This document shows positions 25,881 to 36,412 of a stretch of DNA of 64,000 nucleotides, piece after piece. A program made the translations under genes and the position numbers. Positions within the stretch are counted from its first letter, which is position 1; every line of letters starts with the position of its first letter. Source of the stretch: a virus; IMG/VR virus record IMGVR_UViG_3300027985_000872, positions 62,001-126,000 of that record; one strand, 5' to 3'. The notes beneath the pieces were generated by a model. The model did not search any database, was not told the DNA's origin, and saw only the letters and a list, made by a program, of their open reading frames with translations.

Positions 25881-28007
25881 TTAGCTATTTCTATTAGAAG
25901 CTTCCCAATAAGTATCTTCTGGATCGACACCGCTTCGGTATACATCGACAGTAGCATAATATTGAGTTGGATATCTAACTAAAAAGTTAAGAAAAATGCC
26001 TACAGATTTAATTTCTTCCATTAATTCTTGAAGTACTTCTCTAGCTGCTGCTGGATCTGTAATATATGGAGCACGCTCAGTACCTAAACCACCGAATTGA
26101 ATACCGCCGCGTCTTCGTATCATTGTAACTGAATCATTAATAGGGTGATTATAGTTAAATATATAAGCTGGATCTATACTTATTACTGTATCTGATGGTT
26201 TAAAAAAGTATCTCACTGGTCCTTCTTCGCGTTCAGTACCAAAACCAAATATCAATCGTCCTTCTTCATCCGGTATATCATTCGCATCTACTTGTATGTT
26301 TCTGACAGTGACCCCTGCTTGAATTGCAGTTGTTAAGTTGGTTGTGTATGACGATAAAACATATGCTGCATTTGTATCCCATAAATACGGACCTTCAGTA
26401 TCTGGCTTTAATGTTGATGTTCGTGATATTATTTTAGTACCAGCAACCTTTAATCCTATTCTTTCTATCCTACTTGTTCCACCGGTTACAGAACCATCAT
26501 CCCCTGGAGACCTGCATACAAAAGACGTAGGACTTATTATTTCAGTTACCTTCCATGTTCCATTAGCAGATACAATTAAAGCACCAATAGTGCCTTCAAT
26601 AATAGCATATTCATCTACACTTAAACCGTGAGCAGTACTTGATACTACTGTTAAATCATGAGATAAGCGTGTTGCACTAACTAAATTTACTTTATTTAAA
26701 TCTGCTAATTCTGGCAAATTTGGAGTAATTCCAAGAAGTGTGTTTCCTGATTTACTAGTATAACTATATTTTTGTTGATTACCGATTAATCTACTAAAGA
26801 AATCATGATTAGAAATACTTGTATCTGCTAATTCCATTATTACTCTTTGTTCCATCTCCATCATGAATTGACCAGAATCTGGAAAATTACTTGCATCATC
26901 AATGGTTAATGATGTATCACTATCTCTAACTGTCATTAAAGATATCTCACCATTTATATGGGCAGCTCCTTTTCTATTTCTTTTAACAATCGGTGGAGAA
27001 GGTGGTAATTCTACAATGATTTCTCCAGGGGATACTTCCCACGTTAATGCTCTTCTACTTTGACGCCATATATTAGCAGTATATGCTTGCATAAATCTTA
27101 AATCTGTATTACTGGTCTGTGTTTCAACACCAACAGTTGCAAATACATTATTAAATGAGAAAGCATTATTGCTAAGATCTACATTAGTTATTTCAAATGT
27201 ACCTAAATTACTAGGTAAATTAATTAATACAATGTCACCAACCTGAATATGTGATAAATTTGGATCTATTCCGCTAGAGTAAGTAAAAGTAGTTGTTTCA
27301 CCTACTTTAGTAACATTCCATACTGTATTTGAACCAGTACCAGCTAACTCATTAAACCCATCAAAACGCAATCCTATATTTGCTAATCCACCGGTTTGTG
27401 TTATGGATCCCTTTGACCCTATAGTATTAGTGAAAATTCTTATATGTGTACGTTTTGTCAGAGAGTCGTCATATGCGACAGCATAACTATATCTAGTTTG
27501 TCTATTTATAGCAGCAACTACTTCATCAGCAGTTGCATTACCTATATCAACAAACTCATTTGTTGAAAATTCTATACGTTCATTATTGTATTTATCGACT
27601 TCATACTCTAACGACCACTCGTCTTCTAGAATAAATGGTTCATACGCAGTTGTTTGAATAAAAGATGTAGTAGCATCCTTTAAGAAAAATAAATCTAATA
27701 ATTTATCAAATATTAATTTAACCTGTTTTGGTTGATAACTCATAATAGGAATAAATTTTCTGAAATCAGGGTCATCCATACCTATAAAACGCGGTCTTTG
27801 AACATTATCGCGCGTACCAAGTCTATCAATATAAGGACGTGTCGCAGTCTTTATAAAGAATTGCTTACGCACATTTTCAATCAATTCAGCTATATCCTGA
27901 TCGCTATTACCGATAGCACTTATTAATGCAGACCATATGGGGTTATTTTCACTATCATATGCCCTAGGAAGCTGTTTATGAAGACTATCTACTTTATTAT
28001 GAGCCAT
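25881..28007 (-). CDS. Baseplate / tail structural protein between wedge and fibre
   Basis: 708 residues. The N-terminal 130 residues (LPRAYDSENNPIWSALISAI, FFIKTATRPYIDRLGTRDNV) are of the kind found in baseplate-to-fibre connector proteins. Inside are beta modules such as AHGLSVDEYAIIEGT then ANGTWKV, like those of the fibre. It may link the J-type wedge protein to the fibre. SD AAGGA; 12-bp gap from the J gene. Confidence 0.6.
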   Translation of the reverse strand: MAHNKVDSLHKQLPRAYDSENNPIWSALISAIGNSDQDIAELIENVRKQFFIKTATRPYIDRLGTRDNVQRPRFIGMDDPDFRKFIPIMSYQPKQVKLIFDKLLDLFFLKDATTSFIQTTAYEPFILEDEWSLEYEVDKYNNERIEFSTNEFVDIGNATADEVVAAINRQTRYSYAVAYDDSLTKRTHIRIFTNTIGSKGSITQTGGLANIGLRFDGFNELAGTGSNTVWNVTKVGETTTFTYSSGIDPNLSHIQVGDIVLINLPSNLGTFEITNVDLSNNAFSFNNVFATVGVETQTSNTDLRFMQAYTANIWRQSRRALTWEVSPGEIIVELPPSPPIVKRNRKGAAHINGEISLMTVRDSDTSLTIDDASNFPDSGQFMMEMEQRVIMELADTSISNHDFFSRLIGNQQKYSYTSKSGNTLLGITPNLPELADLNKVNLVSATRLSHDLTVVSSTAHGLSVDEYAIIEGTIGALIVSANGTWKVTEIISPTSFVCRSPGDDGSVTGGTSRIERIGLKVAGTKIISRTSTLKPDTEGPYLWDTNAAYVLSSYTTNLTTAIQAGVTVRNIQVDANDIPDEEGRLIFGFGTEREEGPVRYFFKPSDTVISIDPAYIFNYNHPINDSVTMIRRRGGIQFGGLGTERAPYITDPAAAREVLQELMEEIKSVGIFLNFLVRYPTQYYATVDVYRSGVDPEDTYWEASNRNS

Positions 28008-28018
28008 GATTATCCTTA

Positions 28019-31000
28019 TTAAGCAATACTTACATCTGATGATTGAATAAATGCTTTTTCATTACTTGCGATTGATATACGTTCTGTATCAGCAGTTGGT
28101 GTTACAAAAGTTACTGCTGCTACACCATCTATTGCCATCACTCTAACTATAATATCTGACATAATAACATCATCTCCAACACCGAGAGTATTAATATGAT
28201 TAATTACTGCTGATTTAATTTCATTAGTGATTTCACTTAAGTTAACACCATTTTTAGTAGTTACATCTAAGATAATAGTTGTTCTTCTAATGAGTGGAGG
28301 TAGTGTCTCAATTATGCTTCCAACGGCTTTTCTACCAGGATAACTTGCCTCATCAGGTTCATAACCATCAACAGTTCTTTGTATTGTTCTTAATAAACCT
28401 GTATAATATAGGTATCCATCAACACCAGTTACAACTTCGGTATCAAAACCTATTTTATTGTAGGTGGTAATAGAGGTACCATTTGTCTCACTCCACTTGT
28501 AAGATCTATTACCTGGAGTTAAATAAACAATTCGTTTATTAGAATCATATGAATCAAGAGCGATATGTGCAACCTGTTTTACAGATATAAATTTATTATC
28601 ATCTCCTTCATTAATATATAAGAACGCATTTGCAACACTCATGAGTCTATTAGATTCAGCGGTACCAGAAGCATTAGTTACTCTAACAAAAGGTTTATAA
28701 GTGCTACTATCTGTACCAATCTGCTCTATATCAAAAGTTCCAGTATTGTTAGAAGAGAACCAATTAGGATCTGAATTATTAGATACATAGAGCGTATCAT
28801 TTACTCTAACTGTATCACCTTCAAAAATTCTAATATCTGTAATTCTATCTAAAATCTTACCATTATTAACATCATTTAATTGATCAAATGCCACACCAAC
28901 AGATGTAGAACTAGTTCCTTGATATAATCCACCTAATGTTATAGAAGTTGCTGTACTAAAATTACCAGTATCACTTCCAATAACTTGTAAGTAATATGTA
29001 TCATTGTCATCACGTTTTTTAACCCAATCACCAATAGATAAATTGCGAAAATTACCAGCAGAACCAGTTATAGTGTTTGCATTTGCTGTCCATATTACAG
29101 CAGTATCTTCATCATTAAAACTAACTATTGTATCAATTTCTTCCAATGTATTTCCATCTTGAAAAATAATAGCATCATTCTCAACTGCAAATATACGAAA
29201 TTCACCGTTATTATAACTCTGGAAAGTATCACCACTCAAGACAATTATATCTTCCACTGCAACACCACAGTCAGCAAAATTAGGAGAATCTCCTGCTGCA
29301 ACCTTTAATCTCAGCATGCTATTATATCCAAGATCTTCTAAAACATATTGTGTTCGTGTTGTTCCGGCTTTTAGTAGATAACCACCTGTGTATGTTGCAT
29401 CGCCAACTGCTGTTGCATAACGAATAATAAATGGTGAATCTACTTGAGTAACCAATCCTGTACTAGGGGTGGCTGTATTATTTGTTAAACTAAACGAATC
29501 TCCTACATTTAAGTTATGTTGATCGGAGAATGTAGCAACTGCAGTACCGCCTGTAACAACAATTTGTTGTACCCATGTAGGAGCTGTGTGCGGTAATTTC
29601 CATTCAATCATTGGTGTAGGATACACCTTAACGTTTCCTGTTCCAATTGCTGTTGCTGTCATAGCAACACCGTATGGATTCACAACATCAAAATAATTTG
29701 AAGTATTATTAACAGCGATAATAGGTAATCCGCTAATACTATCATCACCAGCAGTACCTACAGTATTAGTACTACTCCAACCACTAAAAGTTCCATATGC
29801 AGTGACCACATCTCCTACATTAACATTAATTAATGATTCTATAGGGACACCAGCTATTGAATGTGTCCATCTCCAAATAGTTCCTGCAGTAACACCATAA
29901 GTAGCTGATACATCACTAATTGTAATAGTTGTAGCAGAAGTAAAATTAGTTGTCTTTGGGTTATATCTATATTCAAAAGTTGTACTTGATATCTCAACCA
30001 CGTCTACTGAATCAGTACTACTTAATCTATTATAGCGTCTAGCATTACCATCGTTTTGTAATATAACATGGCTACCTGTACTAATAGTGTCTGGAAAAGA
30101 TGGAATTTTGACAGATAAGTAGTCTGTACCACTTACAGTGCTCACATCCGAATCAGCGAATATATGAAATTCTGCATTATTAGCACGTCCACCAACGATT
30201 TCAATACCGCCAGAAGATCCAAGTTCTTCTGACTTAATTTGTATTTTTTTACCAGCATCACTATAATTAATATCGGCAACAATATCCAACTGTGATAATG
30301 CCTTATGAGACATATGATGATTTAAATTATCTAAGGTGATAGGAATTAATTTAAATAATTCACCAGCATCTGTTTCATTATATACTAATGTTGTATCCAT
30401 ACGATAAACACTTGCGTCTGGTGAGGCAGTTGGTAACACCAATGGCACCTTAAGATCAAAATTATATGCAGGCGCTACATCATTTCTAAAGGTTTCAATC
30501 CAATTATGACTATCATAAAATTGTATATACTCATCTACGCCGACATTTAATCCATATGCAACACTACCACCAGAACTTGTTTCTTCTATTGTTGCAGAAT
30601 AGATATCACCACTTACAATTTCTATAGCGGTTAATACATTACTTGTAACTATAGTATCAGCTATATCAGATGTTGATGTTCCAGTTATAGGAAAAATGTT
30701 GATTGATGCAGGAATATTAATCGTTTCATAAGCTACTGTAACACCTTGAGTTTGAGTTGCAATATTCCATGCATTACCTAAGTTTCCATTAGCAGCATCA
30801 GTAACTGCACCAGTATTCACATCTGTACAATCTATTATTCCAGTACCGGTTGTTGGACAATTAAAATCAGCTAAAGTATTTAATGTTGTTGCTAATGTAT
30901 CACCAACTTGTGCAGCAGTAACTACACCTGAAATATCAACTCTTTGGAGTGTTCTTCCTCCAGCTGCCGGTATCGTAGCATTAGCACCAGTTGTATCCAT

Positions 31001-34000
31001 ATAAACCCTATATAGGGAACCCGATTGAGCAGTTATATCAAAATATTCTCCATCATTAGTATTAGCTAAAGAATCAGCTGTTATGCGTGTTATCTCTGCA
31101 ACACCAACTACTGTAGCAGCACCACTTGGATTATAAACATCAACTGTATAACTTGCTGGAACAAAAGCTTTAATTTTAAATGATCCGCTGTTAGCGGCAG
31201 AAAATCCACAATCAGAGCCTATTGCTAATACATCATTTGTAACTACATCACCAAGTGTTACTGAACTTGGAAAAGTATATCTAAAATTATTACCACCGAG
31301 ATTAGTGATTACAACGTTATCACCTGCTTGAAAATTAGATGTACGTGAAGCACCTGATCCAAAAGTATATGTTACCAATGTATATTCAGGGGTATTTGTA
31401 TGTAGTATAGCTGCACTTCTATTAGGTACTAATGGATGAACAATTTGAAATCTGAAATTATCACCTACTGGACCGTACTGTGTATTTCGTATCATCAGCG
31501 TAGGTTCATTACCTACACCTGTATAACCACCGCTAATATACCAATTTCGTGCTTTAAACCATACAGCGTAATCATTAAAGTTAGTTCCTCTAACATCAGG
31601 ATCTGTACTCCATACGCTTAATGTACTAAAATCAACATTAGCGTCATTTTCATAGTCATCCGCAGAAAAAGATGTTGCTGTTGGAATCGCGCCTGAACCA
31701 GTACCAAGACCGTCAGAGCCAGAATTAACTCTACCGGTTCTAGAGAATCTCATATCAACTGTTTTAGCAATTGAATCATTATCCATGATAATAACCATAT
31801 TATCTTCTGACGATATTTCAAAACCTTTTACTATTTGATATTCATCACCGGTGTTGTAATCCATTAATGTTTTTGGAAGTATATCTTGACTTGTTCTCAC
31901 ACTTTCAGCACCAGGAGTAGAGTCAATCGATCTTATTCCACGAAACAGATGTTTATTATTACCTGTAGAAATTGATATAAAATCATTAAATGTTGCTTTA
32001 TTATCAATACCTACACCACTACTATCTTCTAAAATTTCACCGTATGTTGGATTAGAATAAGGTGTATGTGGATTAGTTAGAGCACCTTTTAAATCGGTAT
32101 ATGTAAAGCGATCTAAATATGTACTAACAGGTGTGGTTCTAACAAAAATTGATAAAGCATCTTTAACAGGCTGTTTATTCGCTATATGTGATTGATTACC
32201 TGTTTGTTCATCACCTCCAGTTGGAAAAACTGCTGTAGCAGCAGCAATTGATACTGGTATAGCTATACTTCCATTTTCTTCTGTAGATGAAGTTATTCTT
32301 ATAGAATTAGTTCTATAAACAGAGGCTACAATGTTATGTATGTTATCATTTAGTGTGTCTACTATATTAGTTAATTCAGCAGCCGCTGGAGTTGTTGTCA
32401 TACTACTTCTCCATATCTGTGGATAAGTATCTGAGTAAAAACATTGAATATCTAATGAGTCTAATACAGTATAACTTCCAACCACCATACCAGTTGCTGT
32501 ATAATTAATAACCTCTACATAAGTATCTACACCAGCAGATGTATGATTACCTTTACGGATAATTTGAAATAAGCCACAACTATACTCATCAATCCAATCT
32601 TCAACTCCAGTATGAGCAACATGTCCTCTATTAGTTATATAAATATAATCATGTGGTTGTACGTGTTGAAAAGCAGATGCAACGCTAGACATGATTCTCA
32701 TAACATTACCACCCTGATCAGACAATGTAATACTACTTGATACTGTCACACTCATTGGACGAGCATATACTCTATCTGCATCCACACAAATAATTAATGT
32801 AGCTTCACGATCGTTGCCATCATCAGCAATATTAAAAGTACCAGAGGTACTAACATTAGAAATTACAGCACCTTTAGTATCTTCTGAGCCAGCAGTTATA
32901 TTATCACCAGCTTCGATATCTGTTAGTATTTGAATTGCACCGTTTTGCCTATTTATTTTAAAATCTGAATCTTGACCAGTAGACTCCAAATCTGTTCCTA
33001 AAAAAATCTTATTGACCCACGAACCGCCAAGTATTTCTAAGGACGAAGATGATCCTTCGCGATTCGATGTTAATACTAATTTATTAGCTGTAGTATAGGT
33101 AGCAGTTATGCCAGCAAACTTATTATTAAATGCATCCACATAATCACTTAATTGCAATGACGCAAAGGTTTTACCACCAAAATCGGTAGTAGTAAAGGTT
33201 TGATCTTGTGCTGGTGTTCCATCAACTGATATAATAAGATTACCAGCAGATGTAATACTCCATGAGGAAAATGGTATAGATGTTAATGAAGCTGCTTTTT
33301 CTTTTTCAGTTAATAAAACATTATTATGGTATAGTTTAATATAAGAGAATTCATTAACTGGAAATCTTAAAATTTCATTTGCAGTGCATCCTTCTACAAC
33401 TTGTATAGTTTCTACATCGTGTTGTACAGGATATATTAACAATCTTGTACTGTCATCTGTTAATCTACATTTAAAGGTTTCTGCCGAATCATTAATTACA
33501 GTAACAACTTCTGATAAAGTAGCAGAATTTATACTAACAAAATCATCAGAATTAAATTGTATGCTTTCTTCAGCACCATCAATTAATACTTGTAATTCTG
33601 CTCCGTCATATAATTCATATGGTGCTTCTTCTACGTTAACAACTTGTGGTCTAGGTAAAGGAAAATTTGCTAATTGAAGAAACTCTTCATTACCGGATGC
33701 ACTATTTAATAGTACGTCAACAGATTGTCCTTCATACGATGGCTCAAACCCTGAACCATCGTCTACATAAAGAATAGATGGTTCTCCAATGCTTACTGGC
33801 TCAGTAATAACAGCCGACGCAACACGCTTACCATCTTCAGAATCAGATAATGCATCAATAGCAGTAAGAATAGAGTCTTTTGTACCTCTAGCTAAAGAAC
33901 TTGCATATGATTTAATTCTATCTCTTAATTCTATATCAGTTTCTACATCTCGCCCAGATGTAAAAGCGTTTGTATTAGTTACTTCTGCTGTTGTAAAAGG

Positions 34001-34771
34001 TAATGATTCAAACTTGGTAATAGTTCCGATACCAGCATTAGATGCACTACCAGCTTTAACAGCAGTTACTGGTATATCAGATACAGAATCTTCACCAGCT
34101 GGAATAACAGCATCACGAATGATAACAAAGTTGATTTCTGGAGATAAGTTATTTGCTGGAATTTTAACTATTGTTCCGGAGTTTACACGTCTGTCCGTTG
34201 TTCCTTGCGCCCACACAACATCTTCTGAAATAAGATGATCATTATTGAGTGCCGAATCAAGATAGATAGCATAGAAAGATCCGTAATCAATAATTCCTCT
34301 ATCCACACCCACAACACCTGTATTTCCATACTCAATAGGTCCTTCAAAGTTTTGTGTATCTCTACCTATATAAATCTTACCAACTTGATCCCAATCGCCA
34401 ACATCATTAACATATAAAACTCGTGTACCCTTTATAGGTGCTGATTTAATAGGATATAAGGTGGAACTCTTTTTAGTTATAGCAGAGTCTGAGATTGTTA
34501 TGAAACCAGTTGATTTTTGCGCTGGCAGCCTTGAAAGTCCATAATTAGACGCAAATGCATCTAAATCATTGTTTGCTGTTGAATCAATATTGAGCAATTC
34601 TAAAACATTAAGAATAGCAGTATTATTCTCAAAGTCATTAGATGCTGCAGCCTCTAATAAAGTTAAAAGTACAGAACCAACATGTATATCGTTGACAGGC
34701 GTATCAGCGATCATCTTGCGTATCATGTCACCTAATATTTCATTGTAACTCTTGATGTTAATTTCAGCCAT
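28019..34771 (-). CDS. Giant baseplate J/gp6-like wedge protein
   Basis: 2250 residues. The N-terminal 350 residues are J-like (MIADTPVNDIHVGSVLLTLL, ELRDRIKSYASSLARGTKDS). The last 100 residues also fit (TTKNGVNLSEITNEIKSAV, VRVMAIDGVAAVTFV). Ordinary J/gp47 proteins have about 300-400 residues; here some 1,800 residues of repetitive beta-rich domains are inserted between the ends. It would form the baseplate wedge ring, with the insertion probably projecting outward. SD AAGGTG. Confidence 0.8.
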   Translation of the reverse strand: MAEINIKSYNEILGDMIRKMIADTPVNDIHVGSVLLTLLEAAASNDFENNTAILNVLELLNIDSTANNDLDAFASNYGLSRLPAQKSTGFITISDSAITKKSSTLYPIKSAPIKGTRVLYVNDVGDWDQVGKIYIGRDTQNFEGPIEYGNTGVVGVDRGIIDYGSFYAIYLDSALNNDHLISEDVVWAQGTTDRRVNSGTIVKIPANNLSPEINFVIIRDAVIPAGEDSVSDIPVTAVKAGSASNAGIGTITKFESLPFTTAEVTNTNAFTSGRDVETDIELRDRIKSYASSLARGTKDSILTAIDALSDSEDGKRVASAVITEPVSIGEPSILYVDDGSGFEPSYEGQSVDVLLNSASGNEEFLQLANFPLPRPQVVNVEEAPYELYDGAELQVLIDGAEESIQFNSDDFVSINSATLSEVVTVINDSAETFKCRLTDDSTRLLIYPVQHDVETIQVVEGCTANEILRFPVNEFSYIKLYHNNVLLTEKEKAASLTSIPFSSWSITSAGNLIISVDGTPAQDQTFTTTDFGGKTFASLQLSDYVDAFNNKFAGITATYTTANKLVLTSNREGSSSSLEILGGSWVNKIFLGTDLESTGQDSDFKINRQNGAIQILTDIEAGDNITAGSEDTKGAVISNVSTSGTFNIADDGNDREATLIICVDADRVYARPMSVTVSSSITLSDQGGNVMRIMSSVASAFQHVQPHDYIYITNRGHVAHTGVEDWIDEYSCGLFQIIRKGNHTSAGVDTYVEVINYTATGMVVGSYTVLDSLDIQCFYSDTYPQIWRSSMTTTPAAAELTNIVDTLNDNIHNIVASVYRTNSIRITSSTEENGSIAIPVSIAAATAVFPTGGDEQTGNQSHIANKQPVKDALSIFVRTTPVSTYLDRFTYTDLKGALTNPHTPYSNPTYGEILEDSSGVGIDNKATFNDFISISTGNNKHLFRGIRSIDSTPGAESVRTSQDILPKTLMDYNTGDEYQIVKGFEISSEDNMVIIMDNDSIAKTVDMRFSRTGRVNSGSDGLGTGSGAIPTATSFSADDYENDANVDFSTLSVWSTDPDVRGTNFNDYAVWFKARNWYISGGYTGVGNEPTLMIRNTQYGPVGDNFRFQIVHPLVPNRSAAILHTNTPEYTLVTYTFGSGASRTSNFQAGDNVVITNLGGNNFRYTFPSSVTLGDVVTNDVLAIGSDCGFSAANSGSFKIKAFVPASYTVDVYNPSGAATVVGVAEITRITADSLANTNDGEYFDITAQSGSLYRVYMDTTGANATIPAAGGRTLQRVDISGVVTAAQVGDTLATTLNTLADFNCPTTGTGIIDCTDVNTGAVTDAANGNLGNAWNIATQTQGVTVAYETINIPASINIFPITGTSTSDIADTIVTSNVLTAIEIVSGDIYSATIEETSSGGSVAYGLNVGVDEYIQFYDSHNWIETFRNDVAPAYNFDLKVPLVLPTASPDASVYRMDTTLVYNETDAGELFKLIPITLDNLNHHMSHKALSQLDIVADINYSDAGKKIQIKSEELGSSGGIEIVGGRANNAEFHIFADSDVSTVSGTDYLSVKIPSFPDTISTGSHVILQNDGNARRYNRLSSTDSVDVVEISSTTFEYRYNPKTTNFTSATTITISDVSATYGVTAGTIWRWTHSIAGVPIESLINVNVGDVVTAYGTFSGWSSTNTVGTAGDDSISGLPIIAVNNTSNYFDVVNPYGVAMTATAIGTGNVKVYPTPMIEWKLPHTAPTWVQQIVVTGGTAVATFSDQHNLNVGDSFSLTNNTATPSTGLVTQVDSPFIIRYATAVGDATYTGGYLLKAGTTRTQYVLEDLGYNSMLRLKVAAGDSPNFADCGVAVEDIIVLSGDTFQSYNNGEFRIFAVENDAIIFQDGNTLEEIDTIVSFNDEDTAVIWTANANTITGSAGNFRNLSIGDWVKKRDDNDTYYLQVIGSDTGNFSTATSITLGGLYQGTSSTSVGVAFDQLNDVNNGKILDRITDIRIFEGDTVRVNDTLYVSNNSDPNWFSSNNTGTFDIEQIGTDSSTYKPFVRVTNASGTAESNRLMSVANAFLYINEGDDNKFISVKQVAHIALDSYDSNKRIVYLTPGNRSYKWSETNGTSITTYNKIGFDTEVVTGVDGYLYYTGLLRTIQRTVDGYEPDEASYPGRKAVGSIIETLPPLIRRTTIILDVTTKNGVNLSEITNEIKSAVINHINTLGVGDDVIMSDIIVRVMAIDGVAAVTFVTPTADTERISIASNEKAFIQSSDVSIA

Positions 34772-34782
34772 AATTGTTCACC

Positions 34783-36411
34783 TTATATATTAACCTTAAA
34801 TGATATAGGAATAACCGTATTGGATCCCGCTAAACGAACGCTTAATGTTATATACAAACCATTAGCCTCTGTACTAACACTTGTACCACCTAAAGCGGCT
34901 CGCATATCATATACATCCAATCTTTCTATTCTATCAAATCTATTGTCATCTTGTATGTTTTTAGTTATTGAATCAATAACTAAATTTTTAATAATATCTA
35001 TATCTTGATTACTACTACCTTCTACTTCTATTAGACCATAATCACTATGTCGTTGAAGTTCACCTAATCGTATAGCTATTTTCATTTTCATTGCTTGTAC
35101 TGCATTATCTATACCATAACGCAGTGATAGATCACTAGTAGAGTTTAACTGAAGATCACCTGTTTTATCATCTAGAGATAGATCGATTTTTTGTCTTTTT
35201 TCGGTTTCACTACTGGTTTGTAAAAACCACGGTGTATCACTTTTTATTTCATCAGTTAATGGTTGTTCTGAAGGTATAAGTATATAAAATGAACTATTTA
35301 TAGTATTAGCTTTAAATATACGAATATACGCATTATCACCTAGCGTATAACGATCTAAATTATCATCACCGTTTAACTCTATGATTAATTCACCACTTAC
35401 CGGTACTTCTTTAATATTTACAATAACACGCTGCTCAGGAAAAGGCTGTGTATCAGATTGTAATAATACTATTTGATTAATATAGAGTTTATCGACATTT
35501 AGATCACCACTGGTGCTTGTTGATCCAATATTTATTTGATTACCTTCTGCTGTAGCTAATAAATAAAGACTCTCACCCTCTTCATCGATGTATGGTGGTT
35601 TAAGACCATTAGCAATTGCTATATCGATCCACTTGTTTGGATCTCCTAAAGTTCGTTTTGCCAATGCTTGTAATGTTTCACCGTAATGTAGAGTAGTTAA
35701 TTGACCAGATACATATTGCCCTATTTCTACCTCTTGATTATTTGCATTTTGTCGAGCTAATTCAAAAGGATTAATTGTAGCTGTTTCTAACGAAAATATA
35801 TTAGCTAATATAAAATCAATACTTTTAATAGATTGTTGAAGTTGATATATGTTATTAATAGCTTTAGTATTTATTTCTACCTGACTATCAGCAGGACTTC
35901 TATTATAAACTTCATTATAAGTTTCATCTGTTGCACTATTATAATCAATATAGTCATCTCGTTGCTGCTGCAATATACTTCGTAAATATATGAAATCATT
36001 ACGAGAGTAGTTTTTAACAACTTTGATTTTATTATCAAATAGTGTTTGCTCTTCATATGTTAAAACTAAATCATCTATATTTGTATTATCGAAAATAGCC
36101 CAAAATTTTTCTTGAGTCAATGAGTCAGCTAATGGATTTTTTGTAGATGGAACTGTAATTTGATTAATAATAAACTCATTGAAACTATTAATATGCTTTA
36201 TTAGTAAATCCGCATTTACAGCTGTTGGTATTTTTTTTTCATATTTTTCTTTTATGAAGTTCCAATTATTGCGAAAATAAGACCATCTAAATCTTATTAA
36301 TTCAGGTATGTCTGATAATACAAGTTGCTCATTATTTCTTAGTTTAAACCATAAATTAACTAAGTTAATAGCATTGTAACTTCTATCTAAATCAAGGGCT
36401 TTAATTTTCAT
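34783..36411 (-). CDS. Baseplate protein with LysM-like and gp25/XkdS-like parts
   Basis: 542 residues. Residues 1-210 are helical. Then comes a LysM-like repeat (HYGETLQALAKRTLGDPNKW), and the C-terminal half carries a gp25-like part (MKMKIAIRLGELQRHSDYGL, RIERLDVYDMRAALGG). gp25-type proteins join the wedge to the sheath; LysM units are common in tail hub proteins. It overlaps nothing and starts directly after the 36413 gene. SD GTAGGA. Confidence 0.65.
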   Translation of the reverse strand: MKIKALDLDRSYNAINLVNLWFKLRNNEQLVLSDIPELIRFRWSYFRNNWNFIKEKYEKKIPTAVNADLLIKHINSFNEFIINQITVPSTKNPLADSLTQEKFWAIFDNTNIDDLVLTYEEQTLFDNKIKVVKNYSRNDFIYLRSILQQQRDDYIDYNSATDETYNEVYNRSPADSQVEINTKAINNIYQLQQSIKSIDFILANIFSLETATINPFELARQNANNQEVEIGQYVSGQLTTLHYGETLQALAKRTLGDPNKWIDIAIANGLKPPYIDEEGESLYLLATAEGNQINIGSTSTSGDLNVDKLYINQIVLLQSDTQPFPEQRVIVNIKEVPVSGELIIELNGDDNLDRYTLGDNAYIRIFKANTINSSFYILIPSEQPLTDEIKSDTPWFLQTSSETEKRQKIDLSLDDKTGDLQLNSTSDLSLRYGIDNAVQAMKMKIAIRLGELQRHSDYGLIEVEGSSNQDIDIIKNLVIDSITKNIQDDNRFDRIERLDVYDMRAALGGTSVSTEANGLYITLSVRLAGSNTVIPISFKVNI

Positions 36412-36412
36412 A

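Noticed and set aside
33789-34238. Plus-strand ORF of 149 codons within the giant baseplate gene
   Set aside because: Fully antisense to a long, clearly coding frame; no SD or promoter.
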